Shown here: in pieces, positions 55,923 to 63,807 of the stretch
Layout: the number at the start of each line of letters is the position of its first letter
How positions within the stretch are numbered: the first letter of the stretch is position 1
Origin: Aquipseudomonas alcaligenes
GTDB lineage: Bacteria; Pseudomonadota; Gammaproteobacteria; Pseudomonadales; Pseudomonadaceae
Direction: 5' to 3'
DNA: 64,000 nucleotides
Assembly (NCBI RefSeq): GCF_003205495.1
Contig: NZ_QJRX01000011.1
Span: forward strand, 62,001 to 126,000
Notes under the pieces: generated by a model
Told to the model about the DNA's origin: nothing
The model's input: the letters and a program-made list of their open reading frames with translations, nothing else
Database searches by the model: none
Made by a program: the position numbers and the translations under genes

Positions 55923-56843
55923 ATGTTTTCTGACACTGACTGTGACTACAGCTCACCGACACCTCACGCTCGACTGCCCTCCCTGAATGCGCTGCGCTGC
56001 TTTGAAGCAGCAGCGCGGTTAGAAAGCTTTAGTCGTGCAGCGGCCGAGTTACATGTTACTCATGGCGCCATCAGTCGGAGTGTTCGCTTGCTCGAGCAGG
56101 ACCTCGGGGTTGCCTTATTTGAGAGAAGGAGTCGGCGTGTTTTTCTCACAGAACCTGGGCGTCTACTTGCAGAGGCAGTTCGCGATGGGTTGGAGCTGAT
56201 GCATGTCGCCACGCAGAAATTGCGTAGGGAAACCCGCCAGAAACGACGGGTTGTCATTTCCTGTGAGCCCACACTTTTGATGCGCTGGCTGATACCGCGC
56301 TGGGCAGACTTTAGAAGTCGCTATTCCGATATAGATTTTCATCTCGTGGCAGGTGGCGGGCCTTTTTCTTTTGACGCGGGGCTAGATCTTGCCATTCGAC
56401 GCAATGACTTCATGTGGCCTACTCATTACCACTCCAGCCCACTGTTCGAGGAGCAGGTAGGCCCAGTCTGTCGCCCAGACAAAGTGACTGAGTGGTTCCA
56501 CAGAGATGGTGCCTCAACCACGCTCTCGGATGGCGCCACCCTTCTTCAGACCCGAACTCGCCCTGACGCCTGGCATGAATGGTCCGCAGCGACCGGCAAG
56601 CTCATGCCAAAGGGGCCGGCGCTCAGCTTCGAGCATTTCTACTTCAGCTTACAGGCCGCCGTAGCCGGGCTTGGCGTAGCCATCGGCCCTTGGCACCTGG
56701 TCAAAGATGACATCCAGACCGGTGTGTTAAGTGCCCCGATGGGATTTGCCCAAGACGGCTCAGTCTATTGCCTACTCGCCCCGGCTCCCTTGCCGCTCGA
56801 AAGCATGGAACAGCAGCTTCTCGAATGGCTCCGCCAGGTTTAG
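55923..56843 (+). CDS. LysR-type regulator (GcvA-like)
   Basis: A 306-residue LysR-family regulator with N-terminal HTH (LNALRCFEAAARLESFSRAA, HGAISRSVRLLEQDLG) and an effector-binding domain. The HTH pattern is of the GcvA subgroup. Divergent from lysE, its probable target, though the downstream EutB/EutC-like pair may also be controlled. ATG 55923 has no strong Shine-Dalgarno. Confidence 0.92.
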   Translation: MFSDTDCDYSSPTPHARLPSLNALRCFEAAARLESFSRAAAELHVTHGAISRSVRLLEQDLGVALFERRSRRVFLTEPGRLLAEAVRDGLELMHVATQKLRRETRQKRRVVISCEPTLLMRWLIPRWADFRSRYSDIDFHLVAGGGPFSFDAGLDLAIRRNDFMWPTHYHSSPLFEEQVGPVCRPDKVTEWFHRDGASTTLSDGATLLQTRTRPDAWHEWSAATGKLMPKGPALSFEHFYFSLQAAVAGLGVAIGPWHLVKDDIQTGVLSAPMGFAQDGSVYCLLAPAPLPLESMEQQLLEWLRQV

Positions 56844-57018
56844 CCATCGCATAACGCGCCGCTTTCAGCATGTGTCGCCGCGGTGAGCGTTCCAGATCTC
56901 CACCTGACCTCAGCCGCCGCTCATCCAAATGGCCGCGCAGAACGTAGACATTATTTCTACAGTGGAATTATATTGCACTTAATTTCCACCACCTCCACGA
57001 CACCCAACGTATCGAGAG

Positions 57019-58032
57019 GTGCTCTCAGCCATACACGATCAAGGCCTCACCGTGCCCACCTCAAATGAAGAAACCCTAAGCCAGCTCTACTCGGCCATCG
57101 AGGAAGCTCACCACGCCATCAGACCCCAAGTCGCCTTAACGCCTCTCAGCTTCAGTCCTGGCCTTAGCGCTCAGTCAGGCGCCCAGGTCTACCTCAAGTG
57201 CGAGCATCTGCAACACACCGGGTCGTTCAAGTTCCGCGGCGCCAGCAATAAGCTGCGGCTCTTGGACGAGGAAAGTCGACGGCAAGGGGTCATCACCGCA
57301 TCCTCCGGCAATCACGGACAAGCTCTTGCCCTAGCGGGCCAACACTTGGGCGTCCCGGTCACTGTCTATACCGCCTCTTACACCTCCCCCATCAAGCTGG
57401 ATGCAATGCGACGCTTCGGAGCCAACGTGATTACGTTGGATACAGACTCCTTGGGCGCCGAGCTCGAAGCATCGAAACAATCACAAGCCACAGGCAAACC
57501 GTTCATATCGCCCTACAACGATCTAGAGATCATCGCCGGCCAGGGCACCATCGGTATGGAGATCATCGAGCAACTGCCAGAGCTGGATGCGATCTTCGTC
57601 GCTGTAGGTGGCGGCGGCATGATCTCGGGCATCGCAGCGGTCTTGAAGAAACACAACCCAGCCATCCGCGTAGTCGGTTGCTGGCCGGAAGTGGCGCCGA
57701 CGATGCAAAGATCTATCGAGGCCGGCGAAATCATCCAAATGGAGGAAGGCGAAACCATCTCCGATGGAACCGCTGGGGGTGTTGAGCCTGGCGCGATAAC
57801 ACTCCCCCTGTGTCAGCGACTCATTGATGAAACCGTGCTTGTGAGCGAAGAGGAAATCCATACGGCGATGCGTGAGGTTGCACGGCATGAGCGATGGATT
57901 ATCGAAGGCGCAGCTGGAGTGGCGGTCGCAGGACTGCTGAAGCAATCAAAAGCCTGTGCAGGCCAACGAGTAGCCGCCGTCGTGTGCGGCAGGAACATCA
58001 TGCTGGATCAGTTTCTGAGTGCAGTTCGGTGA
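57019..58032 (+). CDS. Threonine/serine dehydratase-type PLP enzyme (EutB/BhcB-like)
   Basis: A 337-residue fold-type II PLP enzyme. The PLP lysine is K71 in TGSFKFRGA and the phosphate loop is AVGGGGMISG. Enzymes paired with an ornithine-cyclodeaminase relative, as here, include EutB of ectoine utilisation and the beta-hydroxyaspartate dehydratase BhcB, which makes iminosuccinate. No ectoine or bhcA/bhcC gene is nearby, so the substrate remains open. Start could be GTG 57019 (beside GAGAGG) or GTG 57052. Its TGA overlaps the next gene (GTGA). Confidence 0.85.
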   Translation: MLSAIHDQGLTVPTSNEETLSQLYSAIEEAHHAIRPQVALTPLSFSPGLSAQSGAQVYLKCEHLQHTGSFKFRGASNKLRLLDEESRRQGVITASSGNHGQALALAGQHLGVPVTVYTASYTSPIKLDAMRRFGANVITLDTDSLGAELEASKQSQATGKPFISPYNDLEIIAGQGTIGMEIIEQLPELDAIFVAVGGGGMISGIAAVLKKHNPAIRVVGCWPEVAPTMQRSIEAGEIIQMEEGETISDGTAGGVEPGAITLPLCQRLIDETVLVSEEEIHTAMREVARHERWIIEGAAGVAVAGLLKQSKACAGQRVAAVVCGRNIMLDQFLSAVR

Positions 58033-58988
58033 GAGTGATAAGTCGAGACCTGATTAGTGCTCACTTCAATTCGGAGCAGGCACTCGGATACATCGCCGAG
58101 GGCTTTGTTGCGTATAGCCAAGGCCGTGTGCAGATGCCGACACCCCAGAACTTTCTCTTCGCTGAAGCAGAGGGTGACTGTTGTGTGAAGTCCGCATGGC
58201 TGGAAGGAAGTAGCTCCTTTGCGGTCAAGGTCTCCACGGGCTTTTATGCAAACCCCAAACGAGGCCTGGAAAGCAACGATGGTCTGATACTGGTCTTCTG
58301 CGCCAACACAGGCCAACCGCTAGCGCTGCTTGCCGACCATGGCTGGCTGACCTGTATGCGCACTGCACTGGCCGGTCGCCTTGTTACGCAGTACTTGGCA
58401 CCGCCTGTAGTGCGTGCCATCGGTATCATCGGCACTGGCGTTCAAGCGCGTCTACAGCTGGAGCAGACACTCGCAGTCACTGACTGCCGGGACGTGCACG
58501 TTTGGGGGCGCAGTGCCCAAGAGCAAGAACGGTTCAAGACCTTCGCCGAGAACCTTGGTTGCCAAGTGGTGATGGCTGACAGTCCAGAGACGCTGGTAAG
58601 AAATTGCAATTTGATCATCTGCGCCACCCCATCAAGGGAGCCGCTGGTGCAGCACCAATGGACTCAAGCAGGCACGCACATTACTGCTGTGGGTGCCGAT
58701 GCTCCTGGTAAGCAGGAGCTTGATCCGAAACTCATGGCAATGGCCGATCTCATCGTGGTCGACTCAGTGACACAGTGCAGCGCATATGGTGAGGCATCCC
58801 ATGCACTGCATCAGCATCTGATCAAGCACAGCGACCTGATCGAACTTGGGCTGGTGCTTCAGGGCAAACACCCAGGGCGTATCCGTCAGCAGGACCTGAC
58901 AATCGCTGATCTGACGGGCCTCGCGATACAGGACTCCCAAATTGCGAGGTGCATTCTGAACTCGATAGCATCCGCCGACTCGGCGTAG
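58029..58988 (+). CDS. Ornithine cyclodeaminase/mu-crystallin family protein (EutC/BhcD-like)
   Basis: A 319-residue NAD(P)-binding enzyme. The Rossmann motif AIGIIGTGVQARLQLEQT and the substrate-side RTALAGRLVTQYL are visible. Relatives are EutC and the iminosuccinate reductase BhcD, which together with BhcB form aspartate from hydroxyaspartate. Start GTG 58029 overlaps the upstream stop, so the two enzymes are made together. A regulator of DauR type sits right after on the opposite strand. Confidence 0.87.
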   Translation: MRVISRDLISAHFNSEQALGYIAEGFVAYSQGRVQMPTPQNFLFAEAEGDCCVKSAWLEGSSSFAVKVSTGFYANPKRGLESNDGLILVFCANTGQPLALLADHGWLTCMRTALAGRLVTQYLAPPVVRAIGIIGTGVQARLQLEQTLAVTDCRDVHVWGRSAQEQERFKTFAENLGCQVVMADSPETLVRNCNLIICATPSREPLVQHQWTQAGTHITAVGADAPGKQELDPKLMAMADLIVVDSVTQCSAYGEASHALHQHLIKHSDLIELGLVLQGKHPGRIRQQDLTIADLTGLAIQDSQIARCILNSIASADSA

Positions 58989-59030
58989 CGAAAACGTCGT
59001 AGGTAGGTCTGCACCGACGCAATCGCAGCG

Positions 59031-59672
59031 CTAGCGCATAGGCTTCAGGTACTTGTAGACAGTCGCCCGCCCCATCCCTAGGACGTTCGCCACGTAGTCG
59101 ATAGTGCTGCGCCCATTGAATCCCCCCTCTGCATAAAGAGCCTCGACCAAGGCTTTCTTGTTCTCGCGCGAGAGGGTGTTCAAACTCAGCTGATGGCTCT
59201 GTAACCAACCATGGACGAAGGTATTGATGCGCTCCTGCCAGTCATCCCGGAACAGTGCCTCTGGCTGCGGCAAGATCCGGCCTGATTGGAAGAAAAAGTC
59301 CAACGCAGCTTTAGCCTGTTCCAGGGCATGAAAGCTCACGTTGATGCACATAAGCGCTTCCGGCCTACCATGCATACCCATCAGCACCGCGCTAATCGAG
59401 CGCACCCGCTGGCCATCCCAGTTGAGCTTTTCATAGGGCCCAAGCTTCATCCCGGGCCCCAGCTCCTGAGGGAGATCACTCAGCGCGGAATCATCACCAA
59501 CACGGCGCTTGGATATGTTGTTGGCGATATAGGCAATCTTCTGTGTGCCGAGATCGTGGATTACTGCTTCGGCATGGGGAAATAGCAGCGCCGCGATGCA
59601 GTCCGCCATGGTTTGGTAGTTAACAAGGGCCAGAGGACTCAACTCGTACTCGCGCGACATGCAGCAACTCAT
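59031..59672 (-). CDS. DauR/YheO-type PAS-HTH transcriptional regulator
   Basis: A 213-residue regulator: YheO-like PAS domain (residues ~20-130; PHAEAVIHDLGTQKIAYIAN) and a C-terminal HTH_22 (SRENKKALVEALYAEGGF, YVANVLGMGRATVYKYLKP). Regulators of this group control amino-acid catabolic enzymes, e.g. DauR for D-arginine with an ornithine-cyclodeaminase-like DauB. It converges with the EutC-like gene and is a likely regulator of that pair. Start 59672 or 59660. Its first ~75 codons are repeated at 63808-64000. Confidence 0.88.
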   Translation of the reverse strand: MSCCMSREYELSPLALVNYQTMADCIAALLFPHAEAVIHDLGTQKIAYIANNISKRRVGDDSALSDLPQELGPGMKLGPYEKLNWDGQRVRSISAVLMGMHGRPEALMCINVSFHALEQAKAALDFFFQSGRILPQPEALFRDDWQERINTFVHGWLQSHQLSLNTLSRENKKALVEALYAEGGFNGRSTIDYVANVLGMGRATVYKYLKPMR

Positions 59673-59944
59673 TCAGTGGTGGAGAGACTAAAACTGAGAC
59701 ATCAGTATAGGGGGAGCCCCACGCCAATATCCGCGTCGAGATTGTGCTCGTCAGAAACACCTGGCCGGCATCCAACTCTTCTGCATGGCGCTCGCCATCC
59801 TGGTAAAGGTACCGTTGCCCCTGTTCGGCGCCCCGGCAATGGCCTGCTTCCATCTAGGAGAGGTAGCCACTGGCGGCCTTAGCCCCTGCTGTAGAAGCTT
59901 TTAGCCCCTGCTCGAATATGAGCAAATTACCTACACTTTGCCCA

Positions 59945-60289
59945 ATGAAAGCCATCTTCCTGGAAACCTCTACGTTCACCGCTACGGTGGGCGATTACCT
60001 AACTGATGACGAGTATCGTCAGCTACAGGACGAAATGCCGGCCAATCCGCAAGCGGGCGACGTCATGCCCCGAACAGGGGGCTTTCGCAAGCTACGTTGG
60101 ATGGACAGTCGCCGCAGCACAGGAAAGCGCGGCGGCTTACGCGTCATTTACTACTGGCTGCTGAGCGACAGTTAGTTCTGGATGTTCGCCATATACGACA
60201 AGGACGAGCTCGATCACCTGACTCCCGATCAAGAGAAGTCTCTGAAGCAAGCCATCGCTCAAGAACTGGAAGCACGAGGTGCCCAATGA
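59945..60289 (+). pseudogene. HigB/RelE-type toxin interrupted by an in-frame TAG
   Basis: A 114-codon toxin gene of the RelE/HigB (NadS-partner) type. The frame reads MKAIFLETSTFTATVGDYLT ... TGGFRKLRWMDSRR ... KRGGLRVIYYWLLSDS, then TAG at 60173-60175 (codon 77), then continues in the same frame with FWMFAIYDKDELDHLTPDQE to a TGA at 60287. Homologues usually have Gln-Ile/Leu after SDS, so CAG to TAG is the probable change. The 76-residue product lacks the last strand and helix, so the toxin is expected to be inactive unless the amber codon is suppressed. Its end overlaps the antitoxin start (ATGA). Confidence 0.88.
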
Positions 60290-60600
60290 AAAAGCGCGAT
60301 CTGTTCGCCGAGATGATGCAAGGCGTTTCGGAACTGGCGGCTCACCGCCAGGGCAAAATTACTCTGCGCACAACTGAGGTAGAGGAAAAGCCAGCCCCCG
60401 AGGTATCAGCGGAAGAAATAGTCGCCCTGCGCAAGAAACTGCGCATGTCTCAGGCAGTATTTGCCCGACGCATTCGCACTAGCACTGGCACTCTCCGGAA
60501 TTGGGAGCAGAAAAAATCCAAGCCCAACACCCAGGCAGCACTTCTGATCAAGCTGGTTGAGCAATACCCTGACATGGTTGATCGGCTGGAGGCCGTATAA
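60286..60600 (+). CDS. NadS/HigA-type antitoxin
   Basis: A 104-residue XRE-family antitoxin. The HTH is in the C-terminal half (SAEEIVALRKKLRMSQAVFA; RRIRTSTGTLRNWEQ), the N-terminal part MKKRDLFAEMMQGVSEL binds the toxin in this group. It is intact and overlaps the broken toxin gene. As an autorepressor it may still control the locus. A hairpin follows immediately. Confidence 0.93.
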   Translation: MKKRDLFAEMMQGVSELAAHRQGKITLRTTEVEEKPAPEVSAEEIVALRKKLRMSQAVFARRIRTSTGTLRNWEQKKSKPNTQAALLIKLVEQYPDMVDRLEAV

Positions 60601-60602
60601 GT

Positions 60603-60626
60603 ACAAGGGGCCGGAAGGCCCCTTGT
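60603..60626 (+). terminator. Hairpin terminator of the HigB/HigA-type locus
   Basis: A 10-bp perfect stem ACAAGGGGCC / GGCCCCTTGT with GGAA loop begins 3 bases after the antitoxin stop. There is no long T-tract. Confidence 0.75.
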
Positions 60627-60809
60627 AAGTTCCGGTCAACCGTCAGCCCACATCGTCTCGATTCGATTCCCTCCCATTTCAGTCAGCCAGTTCTTGACTA
60701 ACTGCAGGATGCCCAGCCCCACAGGCGTCAGCCCCGTCCTTAGCCTCTAGGGCCGCGCCCTGGCGTCTTCTTCTCTGATCGACCAAGCACTCTGGCCTTG
60801 GATACTCCG

Positions 60810-60843
60810 TTTCGTTTATTGCGATTTTCGTTTATTTCGTTTA
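60810..60843 (+). promoter_or_regulatory. Triple TTTCGTTTA direct repeat before the PIN TA operon
   Basis: TTTCGTTTA occurs at 60810-60818, 60826-60834 and 60835-60843, about 60-95 bases before the HTH gene. It looks like an operator for the autoregulated TA operon; TACAAT (60842-60847) just after could be a -10 box. The rest of the 305-base gap 60601-60905 shows a hairpin and a minus-strand gene fragment without a start codon. Confidence 0.55.
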
Positions 60844-60905
60844 CAATGAACATATAGACGTGCCGCACACATGCTTGCGTGCACACAAGTGATTTGGAGA
60901 CTCCC

Positions 60906-61373
60906 ATGACTACCGCAGAACTCAACCGCACCATGCTCCCCGATGAGAAGGAGATTGCTGCTGCCGTGGAGTCGCGCCGTCAGCTCGCTGCCTTCCTATC
61001 GACCAAGCTAGAAACTCAGCGCATCGAGATCCTGGACGATGAGCAACGCCCCCACACGGTCCAGTTGCCAGCCTTTGCGCTACGCCTGCTCGATGAAATC
61101 TTGAGCGAGCTGGCTATGGGGAACGCTGTAAAAGTCGTACCGATCCATGCAGAGCTGACCACGCAGGAAGGAGCAGACCTGCTCAATGTTTCACGGCCAC
61201 ACTTGGTAAAGCTGCTGGATGAGAACGTCATTCCGCATACCAAGGTGGGGCGCCATCGCCGGGTGAAATTCGCCGATCTTATGGACTACAAGCAACGCAG
61301 GACTGCCGAAAGCCGCCAAGCTTTGGATGAGCTCGCAGCGCAAGCCCAAGAACTGGGAATGGGGTACGAATGA
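60906..61373 (+). CDS. HTH (excisionase-type) antitoxin of a PIN-domain TA module
   Basis: A 155-residue protein with a C-terminal MerR/excisionase-type HTH (TTQEGADLLNVSRPHLVKLL, VGRHRRVKFADLMDYKQ) and a long N-terminal helix region. Genes of this type precede PIN_3-type ribonuclease genes as antitoxins. ATG 60906 is chosen by Shine-Dalgarno GGAGA upstream. Its stop overlaps the toxin ATG. Confidence 0.88.
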   Translation: MTTAELNRTMLPDEKEIAAAVESRRQLAAFLSTKLETQRIEILDDEQRPHTVQLPAFALRLLDEILSELAMGNAVKVVPIHAELTTQEGADLLNVSRPHLVKLLDENVIPHTKVGRHRRVKFADLMDYKQRRTAESRQALDELAAQAQELGMGYE

Positions 61374-61945
61374 GGCATTCGCCGTTCACCGCGCTGTATG
61401 ACGCAAACGTCCTCTACCCAGCGCCATTGCGCGACCTGCTTATGCATTTGGCGCTAACGGGCGTCTACCGCGCGCGTTGGACGGCGCAGATCCATGATGA
61501 GTGGAAGAGAAACCTTCTGATCAATCGTCAGGATCTCACTCAAGCCCAACTGGATCGCACATCCGCTGCGATGGATAGGGCGATACCGGATGCCCTAGTA
61601 ACCGGATATGAGCTCCTATGTGCAGGGCTCACCCTACCAGATCCAGATGATTGTCACGTCTTGGCAGCGGCAATTAGGTGCAGCGCTTCCGTGATCGTGA
61701 CCTTCAATCTGAAGGATTTCCCATCTGATGCACTGGAGCCGTTTGAGATAGAAGCGGTACACCCAGACGACTTCATTGCTGATCTCTTTGACTTGGACCA
61801 AGCCGCAGTACTTGAGGCGGTCCAAGCACAGCGGGCTTCATTGAAGAATCCTCCGCACACCGCCCGGGAGCTACTCGACCGACTTCTGGTTCAGGGTCTA
61901 ACGCAGAGCGTTAAGCTTCTCTCGGAGTATGAGCGGCTAATCTGA
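61370..61945 (+). CDS. PIN domain ribonuclease (VapC-like toxin, PIN_3 type)
   Basis: A 191-residue protein with a PIN domain: ALYDANVLYPAPLRDLLM, the acidic pair WTAQIHDEW, DPDDCHVLAAAI and TFNLKDFP, which provide the expected acidic metal ligands. Such proteins cleave RNA and are neutralised by the preceding HTH protein. Overlap of 4 bases with the antitoxin shows coupling. Both genes appear intact, in contrast to the neighbouring locus. Confidence 0.9.
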   Translation: MRHSPFTALYDANVLYPAPLRDLLMHLALTGVYRARWTAQIHDEWKRNLLINRQDLTQAQLDRTSAAMDRAIPDALVTGYELLCAGLTLPDPDDCHVLAAAIRCSASVIVTFNLKDFPSDALEPFEIEAVHPDDFIADLFDLDQAAVLEAVQAQRASLKNPPHTARELLDRLLVQGLTQSVKLLSEYERLI

Positions 61946-62199
61946 TCGACGATTTCCTTCGCACTTTTTACGGTGGTTACCTGAGTCGCCACGCCGGCCG
62001 CTACCGCTCCAATAGCTTGCCGTTAGCCGCTTATGGCAGGCAGGAAAGGCGTCTACCGGCCTAAAGTGAGCGACGTAAATAGGGGATTCTATAATCGCTC
62101 TATAATTGACTATAAACGTAAGCGAGCGGTAATCACACCTCTCTGAGAGTTGACCTGTTGCGTGGTAGCAACACAACGAGTGGCACTGGATATGATGCA

Positions 62200-62222
62200 G
62201 CCCAGGCTCTATGGGCCTGGGC
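62200..62222 (-). terminator. Hairpin after the VOC gene
   Basis: An 8-bp inverted repeat GCCCAGGC / GCCTGGGC lies 10 bases beyond the stop of the minus-strand VOC gene. No T-tract; likely a weak terminator. The 250 bases on its left (61946-62199) hold no gene; they show AT-rich TATAAT-like runs near 62090-62115. Confidence 0.55.
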
Positions 62223-62231
62223 CGCTAGCCG

Positions 62232-62732
62232 TTACTTGTAAGCACCAGCCGAATAAATCAGCTCGTAGCTGTGGCTATAGATTTCCAAGATGTTACCAAA
62301 GGGGTCTTCCATATAGACCATGCGGTACGGCTTCTCGCCAGGAAAATACTCGCGTACAGGCATGCGCTGCTTGCCGCCAGCGGCAACGACCTTGGCGGCA
62401 AGCCCCTCGACGTCTGGATCTTGGACGCAGAAGTGGAAGATACCGGTCTTCCAGTATTCGAAGTTGTTCTGCGGCTTTTCGGCATTGCGAAACTCAAAGA
62501 TCTCTACACCGATCCGATCACCCGTGGACAGGTGTGCAATACGGAACGAACCCCAGCCGGCACCAAATACATCGGTACACATGATTCCGATAGCTGATTC
62601 GTCTTCAGTGATCGTGGTCGGCGGCATGATCAGATACCAGCCCATGACCTCTGTGTAGAACTTCACAGCGGCGTCTAGATCAGTGACAGATAAGCCGAGA
62701 TGAGAAAAGCTGCGTGGGTAGACGAATGACAT
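62232..62732 (-). CDS. VOC/glyoxalase-fold dioxygenase-like protein
   Basis: A 166-residue vicinal-oxygen-chelate protein. FSHLGLSVTDLDAAVKFYTE opens the first module; HFCVQDPDVEGLAAKV and YMEDPFGNILEIYSHS form the second, with His/Glu metal ligands. It may act as a lyase or dioxygenase. Divergent from the LysR gene, which is probably its regulator. Confidence 0.92.
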   Translation of the reverse strand: MSFVYPRSFSHLGLSVTDLDAAVKFYTEVMGWYLIMPPTTITEDESAIGIMCTDVFGAGWGSFRIAHLSTGDRIGVEIFEFRNAEKPQNNFEYWKTGIFHFCVQDPDVEGLAAKVVAAGGKQRMPVREYFPGEKPYRMVYMEDPFGNILEIYSHSYELIYSAGAYK

Positions 62733-62782
62733 AATTTGTACCTCTTGAGCGTTGGTGATGTGGCTAGTCTAGGAAGGACTTG

Positions 62783-62811
62783 CCATAATGAAAACCATCG
62801 CCAAGTTATGG
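62783..62811. promoter_or_regulatory. Inverted repeat in the VOC/LysR divergent promoter region
   Basis: CCATAA (62783-62788) and TTATGG (62806-62811) form an interrupted dyad between two divergent genes, 18 bases before the LysR start. It is a plausible binding site for the LysR protein. Confidence 0.5.
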
Positions 62812-62829
62812 TCTTGATAAGATATTGTT

Positions 62830-63705
62830 ATGCTTAATCCGCAATGGCTGCGCACTTTCTCCGCCCTGATCGAACAGGGTAATTTCACACGCTGCGCCGA
62901 GTACCTCGACCTGACCCAGGCCGCTGTCAGTCAACATATACAGAAGCTTGAGGAGCGGCTCGGCCCATTGCTGATACGCCGCCCTCGACAGATCGAACTC
63001 ACACCCGCAGGGCGTGCGCTGCTGGAGTATTGCGAAGAGGTTAGTGCTGCCGATCAGCGACTGCATAACCGCTTATCGGCGCATGAAGACACGCGTGGAG
63101 AGATTGGTTTGATTTGTCCTGGCAGTATCGGACTGGCCCTCTACCCCATGCTGTTGAACTTGCAGCAGGCAAATCCCGGCCTGATCATTCGACAACGTTT
63201 TGCTCCGGATAGAGAGGTGCTCGAAGCAGTGCTGGATAATCGCTTCGAGTTGGGATTGGTGACGCTTAAGCCTGACGACCCGCGTCTTTGCGTGAGTCGC
63301 TTCACCGAGGAGCCATTGGAGCTAATCGCACCCGCCTCAGAGCGAGTCGAAGGTTGGGACGATCTGAGACGCATAGGCTTCATCGATCATCCTGATGGCC
63401 GCGCCATGGGTAGTCGTCTGCTCAGTCGTTACTACCCTGAGGAGTCAGGCATCGGCAGTCTTCCCTGTCGTGGCTTTACCAACCAGATTGGTCTGATCCT
63501 TGAGCCAGTTGCGCGAGGGTTAGGCTTTACGGTGTTACCGCGCTATGCACGCTTGGCGTTTCAACGCCCAGAAAGTATCCAGGTTATCGATGGGCCACGA
63601 TTAGTCGAGGACACTCTATGGTTGATACATCGCGCCGAATGGCCACTATCTACTAGGGCAGAGTTGGTCGTTCAAAAACTGAGGTCGCAGATTAAAAGTC
63701 TGTGA
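62830..63705 (+). CDS. LysR-type regulator
   Basis: A 291-residue LysR protein. HTH LNPQWLRTFSALIEQGNFTR and LTQAAVSQHIQKLEERLG at residues ~1-45, then a periplasmic-binding-protein-like effector domain with GLICPGSIGLALYPML and FTNQIGLILEPVARGLGF. It is a likely regulator of the divergent VOC gene. Confidence 0.95.
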   Translation: MLNPQWLRTFSALIEQGNFTRCAEYLDLTQAAVSQHIQKLEERLGPLLIRRPRQIELTPAGRALLEYCEEVSAADQRLHNRLSAHEDTRGEIGLICPGSIGLALYPMLLNLQQANPGLIIRQRFAPDREVLEAVLDNRFELGLVTLKPDDPRLCVSRFTEEPLELIAPASERVEGWDDLRRIGFIDHPDGRAMGSRLLSRYYPEESGIGSLPCRGFTNQIGLILEPVARGLGFTVLPRYARLAFQRPESIQVIDGPRLVEDTLWLIHRAEWPLSTRAELVVQKLRSQIKSL

Positions 63706-63807
63706 CCTGCTAGGTCAGCCAGCGGAGCGCGCCGTAGAGATCACACTCATAGAGCTCCAAGAAGGCGCCCCAGGTCTCGACGAGACGACAAATGTAGTGG
63801 TCAACCT

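Noticed and set aside
60642..60760. Short minus-strand coding-like fragment (LTPVGLGILQLVKNWL...)
   Set aside because: No start codon and bounded by a stop; it could be a gene relic but the evidence is too weak to call.
63710..63803. Minus-strand fragment ending ETWGAFLELYECDLYGALRW
   Set aside because: About 30 codons, open on the upstream side only up to the DauR-like copy; possible relic of a gene end, but not identified.
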